Shown: positions 52,062 through 60,927, counted from the first letter of the stretch. The stretch is DNA of 64,000 nucleotides from UBA6168 sp964508135 (GCA_964508135.1 CAZDSU010000024.1:20915-84914); one strand, 5' to 3'. Translations and numbers: made by a program. The notes: generated by a model not told the origin, from the sequence alone.

Positions 52062-52727
52062 ATGAAAAAACTAATTTTTTATTTACTGGCTGCCAGTTTG
52101 GTATTGGCCAGTTGCAAATCCTGGAACCGAACACAGAAAGGTGCAGCCATTGGTACCGCAAGCGGTGCCGCAGCGGGCGCCGTCATTGGTAAAGCATCGG
52201 GTAACACTGCACTTGGTGCCATCATCGGCGCAGCGGTTGGTGGTGGGGCCGGTGCTGTCATTGGTCGCAAAATGGACAAGCAAGCCGAAGAAATCAAGCA
52301 AAAAGTGCCCGATGCGAAAGTAGAACGTGTAGGCGAAGGTATCGTCGTAGAGTTCAGCAGCAAAATCCTTTTTGGCTTTGACCGCTCCGACCTGACGTCC
52401 GAAGCGAAAAACAGCCTCGACAAGCTCACCACCGTGCTCAAGGAATATGCTGAAACGGATATCGAAATCCAGGGGCACACAGACAACAAGGGCACGGACA
52501 CCTACAACCAAGACTTGTCCATGCGCCGGGCGGTTGAGGTACGTAAATACCTGAGATCAAGGGGGATTGCCGCTGACCGCATCAGCACAGCGGGCTATGG
52601 CGAATCGGCTCCTTCTTACAGTAACTCAAACGAGGATGGCCGCTCAAAAAACCGTCGGGTGGAGTTCCTCATCACTGCGAACGAGCAAATGAAGGAAGAA
52701 GCAAAGCAGGAATCAGGCGGTAAATAA
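52062..52727 (+). CDS. OmpA-family lipoprotein with glycine zipper
   Basis: This is a 221-residue lipoprotein with lipobox LASC (Cys18). Residues 27-70 form a Gly/Ala zipper (GAAIGTASGAAAGAVIGKAS). Residues about 100-210 form the OmpA-like peptidoglycan-binding domain: FGFDRSDLTSEAKNSL, EIQGHTDNKGTDTYNQDLS, and SKNRRVEFLI. It anchors the outer membrane to peptidoglycan. A hairpin follows. Confidence 0.93.
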   Translation: MKKLIFYLLAASLVLASCKSWNRTQKGAAIGTASGAAAGAVIGKASGNTALGAIIGAAVGGGAGAVIGRKMDKQAEEIKQKVPDAKVERVGEGIVVEFSSKILFGFDRSDLTSEAKNSLDKLTTVLKEYAETDIEIQGHTDNKGTDTYNQDLSMRRAVEVRKYLRSRGIAADRISTAGYGESAPSYSNSNEDGRSKNRRVEFLITANEQMKEEAKQESGGK

Positions 52728-52745
52728 TTCTATTTAAGGATGAGC

Positions 52746-52780
52746 AGGTTGAGCGGGGTTGACCTAACCCCGCTCAACCT
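52746..52780. terminator. Perfect hairpin after the OmpA gene
   Basis: The 15-base arms (AGGTTGAGCGGGGTT and its complement) have a 5-base loop. The stem is strong but there is no T-run, so this may be an mRNA stabiliser or weak terminator. Confidence 0.6.
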
Positions 52781-52810
52781 ACTTGACCTAAACAATTTAA
52801 ATTCAATAAA

Positions 52811-53485
52811 ATGAAAAATCTAAAAACCATGTTCGCTGCCATTTTCTTTGCAGCGTTCATATTCAGTTCCAACGCACAGGGCGTCGTCATTCGTGGCGGT
52901 GTCAATTTCCAGAACATCAATGGTAAGGACGGCAGCGGCGACAAGCTGGAGAACAAAATGATACCAGGCTTCAATGTGGGAATCATGGCCGAAGCACCCA
53001 TTGCACCGCAATTTTTCTTCCAGCCAGGCCTGCTGTTCTCCACCAAAGGGGCGAAGAGCGAAGACGAGATACTGGGCCAAACCGTCACAAGCAAGGTGTC
53101 GCTCGGCTACTTGGAAGTACCGCTCAACTTAGTGTTCAAACCGATGTTGGGCAACGGGCACTTTATTCTGGGCTTTGGCCCTTATGTAGGTTTTGGGCTT
53201 ACTGGCAATTCCACGTTGGAGGTTGGTGGCAATGAAACGGATATTGACGTGAAGTTCCAGAAATCCGTGGACGAGTCAGATCCGATAGATACTTATTACT
53301 TCAAACGCTTCGATGCGGGTGCTAACCTTTCGGCGGGGTACGAGTTTGCCGGCGGCCTTTCATTTCAGTTGAACACGCAATTGGGTCTGCTGGACATCAA
53401 TCCTGAATATGAAGGCGTAGATGACGAAACGAAGTGGAACAACACCGGCTTCGGGCTTTCGCTCGGCTACCGTTTTGGCGGATAG
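52811..53485 (+). CDS. Outer-membrane beta-barrel protein (PorT-like)
   Basis: This is a 224-residue protein with a signal peptide (...IFSSNAQG). The mature protein alternates polar and hydrophobic residues in strands and ends in LSLGYRFGG. VVIRGGVNFQNINGKDGSG, LLFSTKGAKSE and SLGYLEVPLNLVFKPMLGNG fit the OMP beta-barrel family found in Bacteroidota. It is likely a small porin-like barrel; the function is unknown. It lies 84 bases after the OmpA gene. Confidence 0.85.
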   Translation: MKNLKTMFAAIFFAAFIFSSNAQGVVIRGGVNFQNINGKDGSGDKLENKMIPGFNVGIMAEAPIAPQFFFQPGLLFSTKGAKSEDEILGQTVTSKVSLGYLEVPLNLVFKPMLGNGHFILGFGPYVGFGLTGNSTLEVGGNETDIDVKFQKSVDESDPIDTYYFKRFDAGANLSAGYEFAGGLSFQLNTQLGLLDINPEYEGVDDETKWNNTGFGLSLGYRFGG

Positions 53486-53517
53486 CACAATTCTTTGAAA
53501 CAAGCACTTATTAAATC

Positions 53518-53655
53518 ATACTTCAGGCTGATAGGTATTGTGCAAATAGGGGTTTGGGGGCGAAGCCCCCAAAAGCCCCCTCCCCCGACGAGCCGCCGAA
53601 GGCGGCGAGAAGGGGGCGAAATGAAGTTTGTACAAAACCTATTAGCGCAGAGTAT
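53518..53655. mobile_element. MITE-like palindromic element, copy D
   Basis: The ends ATAGGTATTGTGCAAA and its complement-like partner (GTACAAAACCTAT) enclose the GC-rich core. The right end lies 15 bases before the lipoprotein gene start, so it may carry or disturb that promoter. Confidence 0.8.
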
Positions 53656-53670
53656 ATCAAATTCAGAAAC

Positions 53671-54078
53671 ATGAAAAATCTAAGTTTTGGTCTGTTCATC
53701 CTTGCCTTTATGGGCTTTTTCACACTGAGTTCCTGCGGCAACGACGCAAGTTCAGAGAATGCCAAAAAGGAAGTCAATGAAGCCACCGAAGCCGTGGGCG
53801 ATGCCATGGAAAGCGAAAAAAATGACCTGAAAAGGGAAATCATGGAAGCGCAAAGCAACATTGACCGTCGGCTGGAGAAGCTGAACAATGACCTGAAAGC
53901 GGCAAAAGCTGACGCCAAGGCCGACATCCAAAAAGACATTGACAAGCTGGAGGCCAAGAAAAAACGACTGGCCGAAGACCTCGATAATTTTGGAGAAAAA
54001 ACTGGTCAGGAATGGGACCAGTTCAAGGCCAATGTCCGTGAAACGTTCAAAGATATTGGAGATGATAATAATAACTAA
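53671..54078 (+). CDS. Coiled-coil lipoprotein
   Basis: This is a 135-residue protein with lipobox LSSC (Cys19 in MKNLSFGLFILAFMGFFTLS, then SC). The mature part is almost wholly charged helix: EKNDLKREIMEAQSNIDRRL, then LNNDLKAAKADAKADIQKDI. The end has FGEKTGQEWDQF. No catalytic motif is seen. It may act as an envelope stress or structural lipoprotein. Longer in-frame starts lie in MITE copy D, so the ATG at 53671 is used. Confidence 0.8.
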   Translation: MKNLSFGLFILAFMGFFTLSSCGNDASSENAKKEVNEATEAVGDAMESEKNDLKREIMEAQSNIDRRLEKLNNDLKAAKADAKADIQKDIDKLEAKKKRLAEDLDNFGEKTGQEWDQFKANVRETFKDIGDDNNN

Positions 54079-54092
54079 ATGAATTGGAAAGT

Positions 54093-54132
54093 GGAGTGCC
54101 CAACGGAATATTTGGGCACTCCATAATTTTGT
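54093..54132 (+). terminator. Terminator after the coiled-coil lipoprotein gene
   Basis: A perfect 11-bp stem (GGAGTGCCCAA and TTGGGCACTCC) with an 8-base loop is followed by ATAATTTTG. It lies 14 bases past the stop. Confidence 0.75.
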
Positions 54133-54157
54133 TCGAAGGGCTGTTTATTTCACGCCT

Positions 54158-54679
54158 TCAAGCATAGCGAATCTGTTCGCCATAATGTCCGCTTATCACG
54201 TCTCTCAACTTTTTGCGGGCAAAGAATATCCGGCTTTTCACGGTGCCCAGGGGAACATCTAGCTGCTCGGCTATTTCCTGATAGCCAAAGCCGTCAACAA
54301 ATAGCTCAAAAGGTACTCGGTTTAAATCACTTAGGTCATCCAGGATATTGCGCAGCTCTTTCATCATAATGACAGCAGGCCCTTGGTTCCTGACAGATTG
54401 ATTTAGGACCACCGCCATATTGTCCTCCATGAACTGCATCACATGGCTGCGGTTCCGGTGCTTGCGGTATTCGTTGATAAAGCAATTCTGCATGATGGTA
54501 TTCACCCACGCCTTGAAGTTGGTGCCTTCGGTGAACTTGTGGCAACTGGCAAAAGCCCGCATAATCGTCTCTTGCATCAGGTCTTTGGCGTTGTGCCGGT
54601 TGCCAGTGAGGCGCATGGCATTTCCGAAAAAAAGGCCATTAAGTGCTGTCAACTGTTTATTGAATTCTGTAGTTGTCAT
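54158..54679 (-). CDS. ECF-type RNA polymerase sigma factor
   Basis: This is a 173-residue sigma-70 family protein. Region 2 (about 12-85) contains AMRLTGNRHNAKDLMQETIM and FKAWVNTIMQNCFINEYRKH. Region 4 (about 115-165) contains FELFVDGFGYQEIAEQLDVP, then LGTVKSRIFFARKKL. No anti-sigma gene is adjacent. The ATG at 54679 is used because the longer frame has a non-sigma N-terminus. It may control the envelope genes around it, which is an inference. Confidence 0.92.
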   Translation of the reverse strand: MTTTEFNKQLTALNGLFFGNAMRLTGNRHNAKDLMQETIMRAFASCHKFTEGTNFKAWVNTIMQNCFINEYRKHRNRSHVMQFMEDNMAVVLNQSVRNQGPAVIMMKELRNILDDLSDLNRVPFELFVDGFGYQEIAEQLDVPLGTVKSRIFFARKKLRDVISGHYGEQIRYA

Positions 54680-55181
54680 AATTTTAAATTGCGAGGATAA
54701 TATTTTAAGGACAAAATTCAGCATGTTCACCAGAATAAGTATTACACAATTCCTGAGAAGTTTTATAACATACATACATTGACCATTGGCGATGAGGCAG
54801 CAAAAGGATGCTACCGGCCACCTGCTGTGAGATGGAAAGCAGGAAGATTTTCCAATTTGGCTCATGACGTTTTAGCTTGAAAAATAGGGGGCTTGGGGGC
54901 GCTCGTTGCCAGCCCAGCCCAAAAGCACTCTCCCCCGACGAGCCGCCGAAGGCGGCGAGGAGGGGCAATTTTTCGTAAGTTCCTTGGTGAAGAAAGATTG
55001 CTTTTCACGCTGAAACGTCATCAGCCTCGAATTTAAAGCAGCTTTTTTTTGATTCGGCAAGGTGGTGAGAGGTGTGGAGGGGGGGCTTCCGCACCTACCT
55101 TGAGATTTGCATCATCACCAGCAAATGAAGCCATCTCGTGAAAGTAACGATACCGCCACCCCATAACTCATAACTCCAAAC
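54680..55181. other. Spacer of 502 bases
   Basis: It contains MITE copy E (54864-55021) and a short ATAACTC heptamer run at its right end (55161-55188). I see no gene in the rest. Confidence 0.6.
54864..55021. mobile_element. MITE-like palindromic element, copy E
   Basis: The terminal repeats ATGACGTTTTAGCTTGAAAA and ATGACGTTTCAGCGTGAAAA (inverted) enclose the same GC-rich core as copies A-D and F. These ends are unlike the TTTTGTGCAAA ends of the other copies. Confidence 0.8.
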
Positions 55182-55188
55182 TCATAAC
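55161..55188. repeat. ATAACTC heptamer repeat at a gene 3' end
   Basis: Units ATAACTC, ATAACTC, CAAACTC and ATAACTT are spaced 7 bp and run to the stop codon of the helical-repeat gene. Confidence 0.75.
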
Positions 55189-56600
55189 TTCCCCAACAGC
55201 CACTCCCGCTCGGCCAGCGCCTTGCAGTCGTTGATTTCGCTCCGCAATTTTTCCCTCGCCGTCCGCTCCGAGGCAGGCGTTTGCAGCATTTTTCTGGTAA
55301 ACCTGATGAGGTTCAGGTAATGCTGGCGGAGGTAGCCCACATCCCTCCGTCGCCGCAGGAAGATAGTAAAACTGTCCAGCAGCGAGTCCAGTGCCGTCAC
55401 CTCGCCGAGGTCGAAGTAGATGCGCAGGAGCATCCGGCGGGCGTCGAGGTTGTGCAGCACGTCGTCGAACTCGGCTTGGGTCAGCAGCTCCAGCGCCCGC
55501 CCGTAGTCCGGCTTGCGGAAGTGCAGCGAGGCGAGGTTGAAGAGGTAGGCGCTCTCCCGGTGGCGGGGTTCCAGCAGGTCTTTGTACTTCCTCAAAAAAC
55601 CTTCCACCCAATCGAACGCCTTGAGGCCCAGCCCGGCGTTGGCGATGTTGTTGTAGGTGAAACGGGAGAGCACACCGTTTTCTATAAACACTTGATTGTC
55701 AAGTCCTTCCTTGTAGATTTCAAACACCTGCCCCAGCCAGAACGCCTGCTCCCCGGCCTCCCGCCGGGTGTTTATCTGCCGGATGCAACAGTTGACGGCG
55801 AGGGTCGTCAACTCCCGCATCTCGGCCTTCGGGAACTGCCCGACCTGCTGCCGCATCGCCTCCCGCAACTGCCCAAGCCACGGCCTCGGCTCCGCCTCCG
55901 ACAGCGCCCGGTAGCCGAAGTACCACACGCCCACCGCAGGGGTTTGGGTCAAATTTTGGCGCTCGACCTGTGCCAGCACTTCGTCCAAAAGTTCCAGCCG
56001 CAGGTCGGCCTCGGACACGGCCTTGTGCATCAGCGCCGTGCAGCTTTGGCGCAGCTTGTTGGCGATGAAAAACAGGTCGCCCGCATCGGCCAGCTCCTGG
56101 AAGTGGCGACTGGCCGTGCGCCGCTCCCTTGCCCCGGACTCGTAGCGCTCCAAGTGCAGCAGGTGGCTGAGGTAATGGTAGTCGAGGTGGCGGTGTGGCT
56201 GTGCTTCGAGGGCGTCTTCGGCTTTTTTCAACGCGGTCTCGTAGTGTCGCTCCAGCCCCCGCCTTCGCAGCGACTTGGCCAGCCGAAGCTGGAAAGCCGC
56301 CTCGTTTTCCGTTTCCAATTCATTGATTACCAAGAAGTTTTGCGCCAATTGGTGCAGGAAGGAGCTGGTGTAGGCCAGCCGTTTTTCCTCGAAAACCTCC
56401 GAAGGAAAAATGGCTTTAAACACGGTTTCCTTTTCAAAAACGGATGTCTTTTTCGAATCTTTTTTTTCAAAAAAATAGTCGAAGAGCAGCACCACGTCTT
56501 CCCGCAGGTTGTGGTAGGGCGAGCGGAGGTATTTGCCGAAGGCGGTCAGCTCGGCGGGGGAGAAGGTTTGGAGGAGTTCGAGCAATCTGGTGTTTTCCAT
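55182..56600 (-). CDS. Helical-repeat protein of unknown function
   Basis: This is a 472-residue cytosolic protein starting MENTRLLELLQTFSPAELTA. It is Leu-rich and helical throughout, with TPR-like stretches such as AYLFNLASLHFRKPDYGRAL and LLEVLTQ-like repeats in the C-terminal half. I do not know the family; similar proteins with the same start seem to occur in related Bacteroidota (recall only). The ATG at 56600 is chosen because earlier codons run through an inverted repeat. Many Arg and Glu residues suggest a scaffold. Confidence 0.65.
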   Translation of the reverse strand: MENTRLLELLQTFSPAELTAFGKYLRSPYHNLREDVVLLFDYFFEKKDSKKTSVFEKETVFKAIFPSEVFEEKRLAYTSSFLHQLAQNFLVINELETENEAAFQLRLAKSLRRRGLERHYETALKKAEDALEAQPHRHLDYHYLSHLLHLERYESGARERRTASRHFQELADAGDLFFIANKLRQSCTALMHKAVSEADLRLELLDEVLAQVERQNLTQTPAVGVWYFGYRALSEAEPRPWLGQLREAMRQQVGQFPKAEMRELTTLAVNCCIRQINTRREAGEQAFWLGQVFEIYKEGLDNQVFIENGVLSRFTYNNIANAGLGLKAFDWVEGFLRKYKDLLEPRHRESAYLFNLASLHFRKPDYGRALELLTQAEFDDVLHNLDARRMLLRIYFDLGEVTALDSLLDSFTIFLRRRRDVGYLRQHYLNLIRFTRKMLQTPASERTAREKLRSEINDCKALAEREWLLGKL

Positions 56601-56630
56601 TTTGTCTTTCCCGGAGGGAATCCAAGTCGC

Positions 56631-56698
56631 TTTTGTCATGGTCGAAGGCCATCTCTGCGTCACGCACGATGCAGAGGTGGCCTTCGGCCATGACAAAA
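56631..56698. repeat. 30-bp inverted repeat before the helical-repeat gene
   Basis: The arms 56631-56660 and 56669-56698 have 30 bases with three mismatches and an 8-base loop. TTTTGTCATGG starts the left arm. The element lies upstream of both divergent genes. Confidence 0.85.
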
Positions 56699-56931
56699 AT
56701 ACGAGCACAAATTTAAGATTAACTTGGTTGAAAAATACGGTAAATAATTGATTTACAATGATTTAATGTTTTATCTTGGGTCAATAATTTTGAAAAACCT
56801 CAAAAACTGTCCTTGCACACCACCTTCCACCGCACCACTTTTGTACCGTGCCGAAAATCGGGCACGAAACTTAAAATTCACGGGACATGAAATCGCTCGA
56901 CTTTTACTTCCAATTTTTAAAAATACAGGCT

Positions 56932-59838
56932 ATGAAAATGATGAAATATTGGCTGGTGGTGGTGGCTTTGGTGTGTGCGATGGGGGCGCAGGGGCAGGGG
57001 TGGATGAGGACGTATGGGGGGGCGGGAAATCAGGGGTTGGCCTTTGACCAAGGCTACCAAACCGCTTGCCAGACAGCAGATGGCGGGATTATGATGACTG
57101 CATCCGTAGAGTCAAATTTCATAGATAGTGTTACATTGATGTTGATTAAAACGGACCACCTTGGGAATGTATTAATTGAGAAAACCGAGAAGAGCGATGG
57201 GTTCTATAGTTCCCCTTATGATTCTGAATTATTGCCAGATGGGGGTTTTGTTGTTTGTGGGAAAACCGCACATTCCGAAAGATTTTTAATGAGGCTTGAT
57301 TCCGAATTGAATATCATTTGGAAAAAAATATATCCAAAACAGAATGTTTTTGGAGCAAATGAGGCTTTTAAATCAGTGGTTTTAAACAATGACGGGAGCA
57401 TTGTATGTACGGGCTTCATAACAGGAAGTAATGGACTTGTCGGTATAGTTTCAAAAATTGATGCCAATGGAAACGAAGTTTGGGACAATCAATTTTTTTC
57501 CCCTTTTGGTCTCAATTCAGCTTCTGGCTCCGACCTAATCAAAACAAGCAATGGCGATTATTTAATTACTGGTACTGGAACCGATTTTACTGGTTCAACA
57601 GATGGGATGCTTTTGATTGATATAGATTCATTAGGCCAAGTTAACTGGCTTAGAATTGACACCTCAAGCCTCGTCTCAAATTCACAATACTATTCTGGAG
57701 TGGCCCTGTCAAATGCTAACGATGGCAATTATATTGTGATAGGTAAAGTTTACAACAGCAACGGATTTCCCTATCCAATTTGCAAGAAGATTGATGGAAA
57801 TGGCAATTTGATTTGGGAAAAAGCATATGGAGGCTCAGGATTTTTCCTCGAGGAAATTTACGATATTTTGCCCATCCCCAGCGGGTACTATATATTGGGT
57901 CGCTACCCCAAAGGTTCACCAGAGTTCTGGCAGGTATGGGTTCTTCAAATTGATGAGGAGGGAAATAAAATCAATCAGCATTTATTGGGCACGACCGAAC
58001 ACGAATGGGGTACCAACTGGCTCAAAACCACAAATGGCACTTACATCATCTGCGGCACCGCCGAACGTGACAGCATGGGCTGGGATGCCCTTCTCATGAA
58101 AACCGACTCCCTCGGCAACCTCTTCTCATCCGCCCTCACCGGCACCATCCACCACGACCCCGAACCCGACTGCCTCCCCGACCCCACCGAAACAGGCTTC
58201 GCTGGTTGGCTTGTGCAAGCCACTGGTGCGCAGTCTTTCGCCACGCTCACCGACTCGCTCGGCAACTTCATACTGCCTGTGGACACTGGCAGCTACGAAG
58301 TCACCGTTGCACCACCGGGGCCGTATTGGGAAGTGTGCAACAGTCCATTTTCTGTGGACATCACGGCGTTTTACGACACCACCGCCATTGACTTCCCTGC
58401 CCAAGCCATCGAAGACTGCCCGTACCTGACCGTGGACATCAGCGCCCCGTTCCTGCGCCGCTGTTTCGATAACGATTACTACGTCCACTACTGCAACGAT
58501 GGCACGGTAACCGCCAACGACGCCTCTGTGGAAGTCACGCTTGACCCCTATTTCACCTATGTTTCCTCAACCATTCCCCTCGCTTCGCAAAACGGAAACG
58601 TGCTCACTTTCGATTTGGGGGATGTCGCTGTTGGAGACTGCGGCAGCTTCCAAATCACCGCCTACTTGGATTGCGACTCGACCGTGCTGGGCCAAACCCA
58701 CTGCACCTCGGCGCACATCACGCCCGACTCGCTCTGCCTCCCGCCCGACCCGCTCTGGGACGGCAGCAGCATTGAGGTGGACGTGTCGTGCAATGGCGAC
58801 AGCGTGGTTTTTACCCTCACCAACGTCGGTATGGGCGGCATGTCCACGCCGCTCGGTTTCATCATCATCGAAGACCAAATCGTGCTGATGACCGGGGACT
58901 TCCAGCTTGGGTCGGGGCAGTCCACCACGGTCACTGCGCCAAGCAACGGAACGACGCTGCACCTCGAAGCACAGCAAGCGGCGGCGCACCCCAGCGGATT
59001 CGCCAGCACAGGCTCCACCATCGAAGGTTGTGGTGGCTGGATGAGCCTCGGCTTCTTCACCCAGTGGTCCTTCGACGACGACCCCGACCCCTTCACCGAT
59101 GTGGACTGCCAAGCCAACATCGGCAGCTACGACCCGAACGACAAGACGGCCTTTCCGACGGGCTTTACCGAGGAGCACCTGATAGAGCCAGGGCAGGAAA
59201 TCGAGTACCTCATTCGTTTTCAAAACACGGGCACGGACACCGCCTTCAAAGTGACGGTCGTTGACGTTTTGCCAACGGAACTAGACCTTGTCACGGTGCG
59301 GCCCGGTGCTTCTAGCCACCCGTACACTTACGGCGTGACGCCGGAAGGCTGGCTGACCTTCACATTTGACGACATCATGCTCCCCGACTCGAATGTCAAC
59401 GAGGCGGCCTCGCACGGCTTCATCCGCTTTCGGGCTTCGCAACGGCCGGGGCTGGGCTGGGGCAACGTCATCGCCAACACGGCACTGATTTACTTCGACT
59501 TCAACGCCCCTGTGCAGACGAACACCTACCAGCACCGGATTGGGCAGATTTTTCCTTGGACGGTGGTGGGTACGAAACCGCCCATTTTCCACCCAAAAAA
59601 GCAGGTGCGAATCGTGCCCAATCCGTTGACGGACAGCGCTTTGCTGCAAGTCGAAGGCATCGAACCGGGGCCGTTGCGGCTGGTACTGACGGACGTTTCG
59701 GGCAAGCTGCTGCGCAATGTGGAGACCGTTGGCACGGGCTTCGAGTTTCAGCGGGGCGAATTACCAGCGGGGATGTACCTTTTCCAGATAGAAAGAAATG
59801 GCGAACGGGTGGGGAGCGGGAAGCTGATGGTGAGGTGA
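56932..59838 (+). CDS. Large secreted protein with T9SS sorting domain
   Basis: This is a 968-residue exported protein. The signal peptide is MKMMKYWLVVVALVCAMGAQ. An N-terminal region (about 25-400) carries repeats of the type D-G-G-x-x-x-x-G with WxKxY/W units (QTADGGIMMTASVES, LLPDGGFVVCGKTAH), probably a beta-propeller. Middle domains (about 410-690) are Cys- and Asp-rich (SFATLTDSLGNFILPVDTG). A DUF7619-like domain (about 740-880) contains DPNDKTAFPTGFTEEHLIEP and DLVTVRPGASSHPYTYGVTP. The end is a T9SS type-A signal (VRIVPNPLTDSALLQVEGIE). It is probably displayed on the cell surface. No enzyme motif is seen. Confidence 0.88.
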   Translation: MKMMKYWLVVVALVCAMGAQGQGWMRTYGGAGNQGLAFDQGYQTACQTADGGIMMTASVESNFIDSVTLMLIKTDHLGNVLIEKTEKSDGFYSSPYDSELLPDGGFVVCGKTAHSERFLMRLDSELNIIWKKIYPKQNVFGANEAFKSVVLNNDGSIVCTGFITGSNGLVGIVSKIDANGNEVWDNQFFSPFGLNSASGSDLIKTSNGDYLITGTGTDFTGSTDGMLLIDIDSLGQVNWLRIDTSSLVSNSQYYSGVALSNANDGNYIVIGKVYNSNGFPYPICKKIDGNGNLIWEKAYGGSGFFLEEIYDILPIPSGYYILGRYPKGSPEFWQVWVLQIDEEGNKINQHLLGTTEHEWGTNWLKTTNGTYIICGTAERDSMGWDALLMKTDSLGNLFSSALTGTIHHDPEPDCLPDPTETGFAGWLVQATGAQSFATLTDSLGNFILPVDTGSYEVTVAPPGPYWEVCNSPFSVDITAFYDTTAIDFPAQAIEDCPYLTVDISAPFLRRCFDNDYYVHYCNDGTVTANDASVEVTLDPYFTYVSSTIPLASQNGNVLTFDLGDVAVGDCGSFQITAYLDCDSTVLGQTHCTSAHITPDSLCLPPDPLWDGSSIEVDVSCNGDSVVFTLTNVGMGGMSTPLGFIIIEDQIVLMTGDFQLGSGQSTTVTAPSNGTTLHLEAQQAAAHPSGFASTGSTIEGCGGWMSLGFFTQWSFDDDPDPFTDVDCQANIGSYDPNDKTAFPTGFTEEHLIEPGQEIEYLIRFQNTGTDTAFKVTVVDVLPTELDLVTVRPGASSHPYTYGVTPEGWLTFTFDDIMLPDSNVNEAASHGFIRFRASQRPGLGWGNVIANTALIYFDFNAPVQTNTYQHRIGQIFPWTVVGTKPPIFHPKKQVRIVPNPLTDSALLQVEGIEPGPLRLVLTDVSGKLLRNVETVGTGFEFQRGELPAGMYLFQIERNGERVGSGKLMVR

Positions 59839-59865
59839 GTGGGTGAAGGTAGATCCGTGGTCGTT

Positions 59866-60104
59866 TGATTTGAGATTGCAGATTACATGATTCCAGATTT
59901 GAGATTTCCTGCCGTGCGATTCAATCTTATACTGTGCGCTTTTAGGTTTTATGCAAACAGGGGGTTGGGGCGGAACGCCCCAAAAGCACCTCTCCCCCGA
60001 CGAGCCGCCGAAGGCGGCGAGGAGGGGCATGATGCGATTTGCACAAAACCTATTTAGTGCTTACTGTAAATCTGGAATCTTAATAAATCAAAGCCAATCA
60101 AATC
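59866..60104. repeat. Heptamer repeat pair flanking MITE copy F
   Basis: GATTTGA/GATTGCA-type 7-bp units lie at 59867-59909 and inverted, degenerate AATCTGG/AATCAAA-type units at 60065-60104. MITE copy F lies between them. Confidence 0.6.
59928..60064. mobile_element. MITE-like palindromic element, copy F
   Basis: The ends TTAGGTTTTATGCAAA and its complement-like partner (TTTGCACAAAACCTA) surround the GC-rich core. It sits in the spacer after the large secreted gene. Confidence 0.8.
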
Positions 60105-60131
60105 TGGGGAAGCACGGCCTGGCAGGCCCGG

Positions 60132-60554
60132 TTACAGCTTCAGCGACTGCCAAGCGGCCAGCCGCCATTTCCCTTTTTCCTTGATGTAAAAATCCGTGTA
60201 GCGCAGTCGGATGTCGAATGGCTTTTCGTTCAGCATGCCCGTGACTTTGACGATGCCAGTGATGACGGCTGACTTGCCGTGAACCCTCACCTTGATTTCC
60301 TCTGGCAACATGGTGCTGTACACCAATTTGCTGGAACTGATGTTGGCGAGGTGCTGCTCCTTGTTTTCCAAGAGGCCGTTGGAATGCACGTAAGTAAGGT
60401 CATCGGCCAATACATTCCGAAGGAAGGCGAGGTTTTTCGTGGTCATCGCCTCGAAGCGCTGGCGTTCGAGGGCTTCAATTTTAAGCTGTTTCTTTGATTG
60501 TGAAAAACCGATGGTGGCTATCAACAGGAGGGAAAAGAGTAAGATTCGGCGCAT
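60132..60554 (-). CDS. NTF2-like (DUF4440/SnoaL-like) exported protein
   Basis: This is a 140-residue protein with a signal peptide (MRRILLFSLLLIATIGFSQS). The mature part is a cone-shaped NTF2-like fold: RQRFEAMTTKNLAFLRNVLA, DDLTYVHSNGLLENKEQHLA, then IRLRYTDFYIKEKGKWRLAA. These domains bind small ligands or act as simple enzymes. No active-site signature is clear. It is exported, probably periplasmic. Confidence 0.85.
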   Translation of the reverse strand: MRRILLFSLLLIATIGFSQSKKQLKIEALERQRFEAMTTKNLAFLRNVLADDLTYVHSNGLLENKEQHLANISSSKLVYSTMLPEEIKVRVHGKSAVITGIVKVTGMLNEKPFDIRLRYTDFYIKEKGKWRLAAWQSLKL

Positions 60555-60576
60555 GTTCGATTAGTTTTTGGAAAAA

Positions 60577-60617
60577 ACGGCGGGGCTGGCGGCATGTGCT
60601 GCCAGCCCCGTTTTTTT
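60577..60617. terminator. Bidirectional terminator
   Basis: A 13-bp GC-rich stem (GGGGCTGGCGGCA and its complement, one mismatch) has T-runs on both strands. It lies between the metal-binding lipoprotein gene and the NTF2-like gene and can stop the former. Confidence 0.8.
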
Positions 60618-60669
60618 GTTTTGCCACCGAGCAACTGCCTTTCCGGCAGCTATCGGAAGTCCTACGGAA

Positions 60670-60927
60670 TCAGTGGTTGTGGCCGTCTTTCACGTGTTCA
60701 GCCTGTGCCACGTAGTCCATGCCGCACGCAGGGCAGGTGCCTGCTTGGTCGCTGCCGCTGCCTTCGCAGTGCATCGGGCAGATAAAGGCCGAGGTGTACT
60801 CCTTGCTGATGCCGTGGGTTTTTGCTTCACCCGGGGCAGCGTTGCCATGGTCGTGCTGGTGGTCGGAGCCGCAGGCGGCGAGGCCGAGTGTGGCGATGGT
60901 CAGGATGGAAAGGATGATTTTTTTCAT
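60670..60927 (-). CDS. Heavy-metal-binding-domain lipoprotein
   Basis: This is an 85-residue lipoprotein with lipobox LAAC (Cys19). Then comes a His-rich stretch (SDHQHDHGNAAPGEAKTHG) and the metal-binding motif CPMHC with AGTCPACGMDY (Cys50, Cys54, Cys65, Cys68). This is the HMBD pattern found in copper-efflux proteins. It probably binds Cu or another soft metal in the envelope. No efflux gene is adjacent. Confidence 0.88.
   Translation of the reverse strand: MKKIILSILTIATLGLAACGSDHQHDHGNAAPGEAKTHGISKEYTSAFICPMHCEGSGSDQAGTCPACGMDYVAQAEHVKDGHNH

Noticed and set aside
55281..56693. 470-codon plus-strand frame opposite the helical-repeat gene
   Set aside because: Low-complexity Val/Gln/Leu-rich translation typical of antisense shadow; no domain, and it runs through an inverted repeat.
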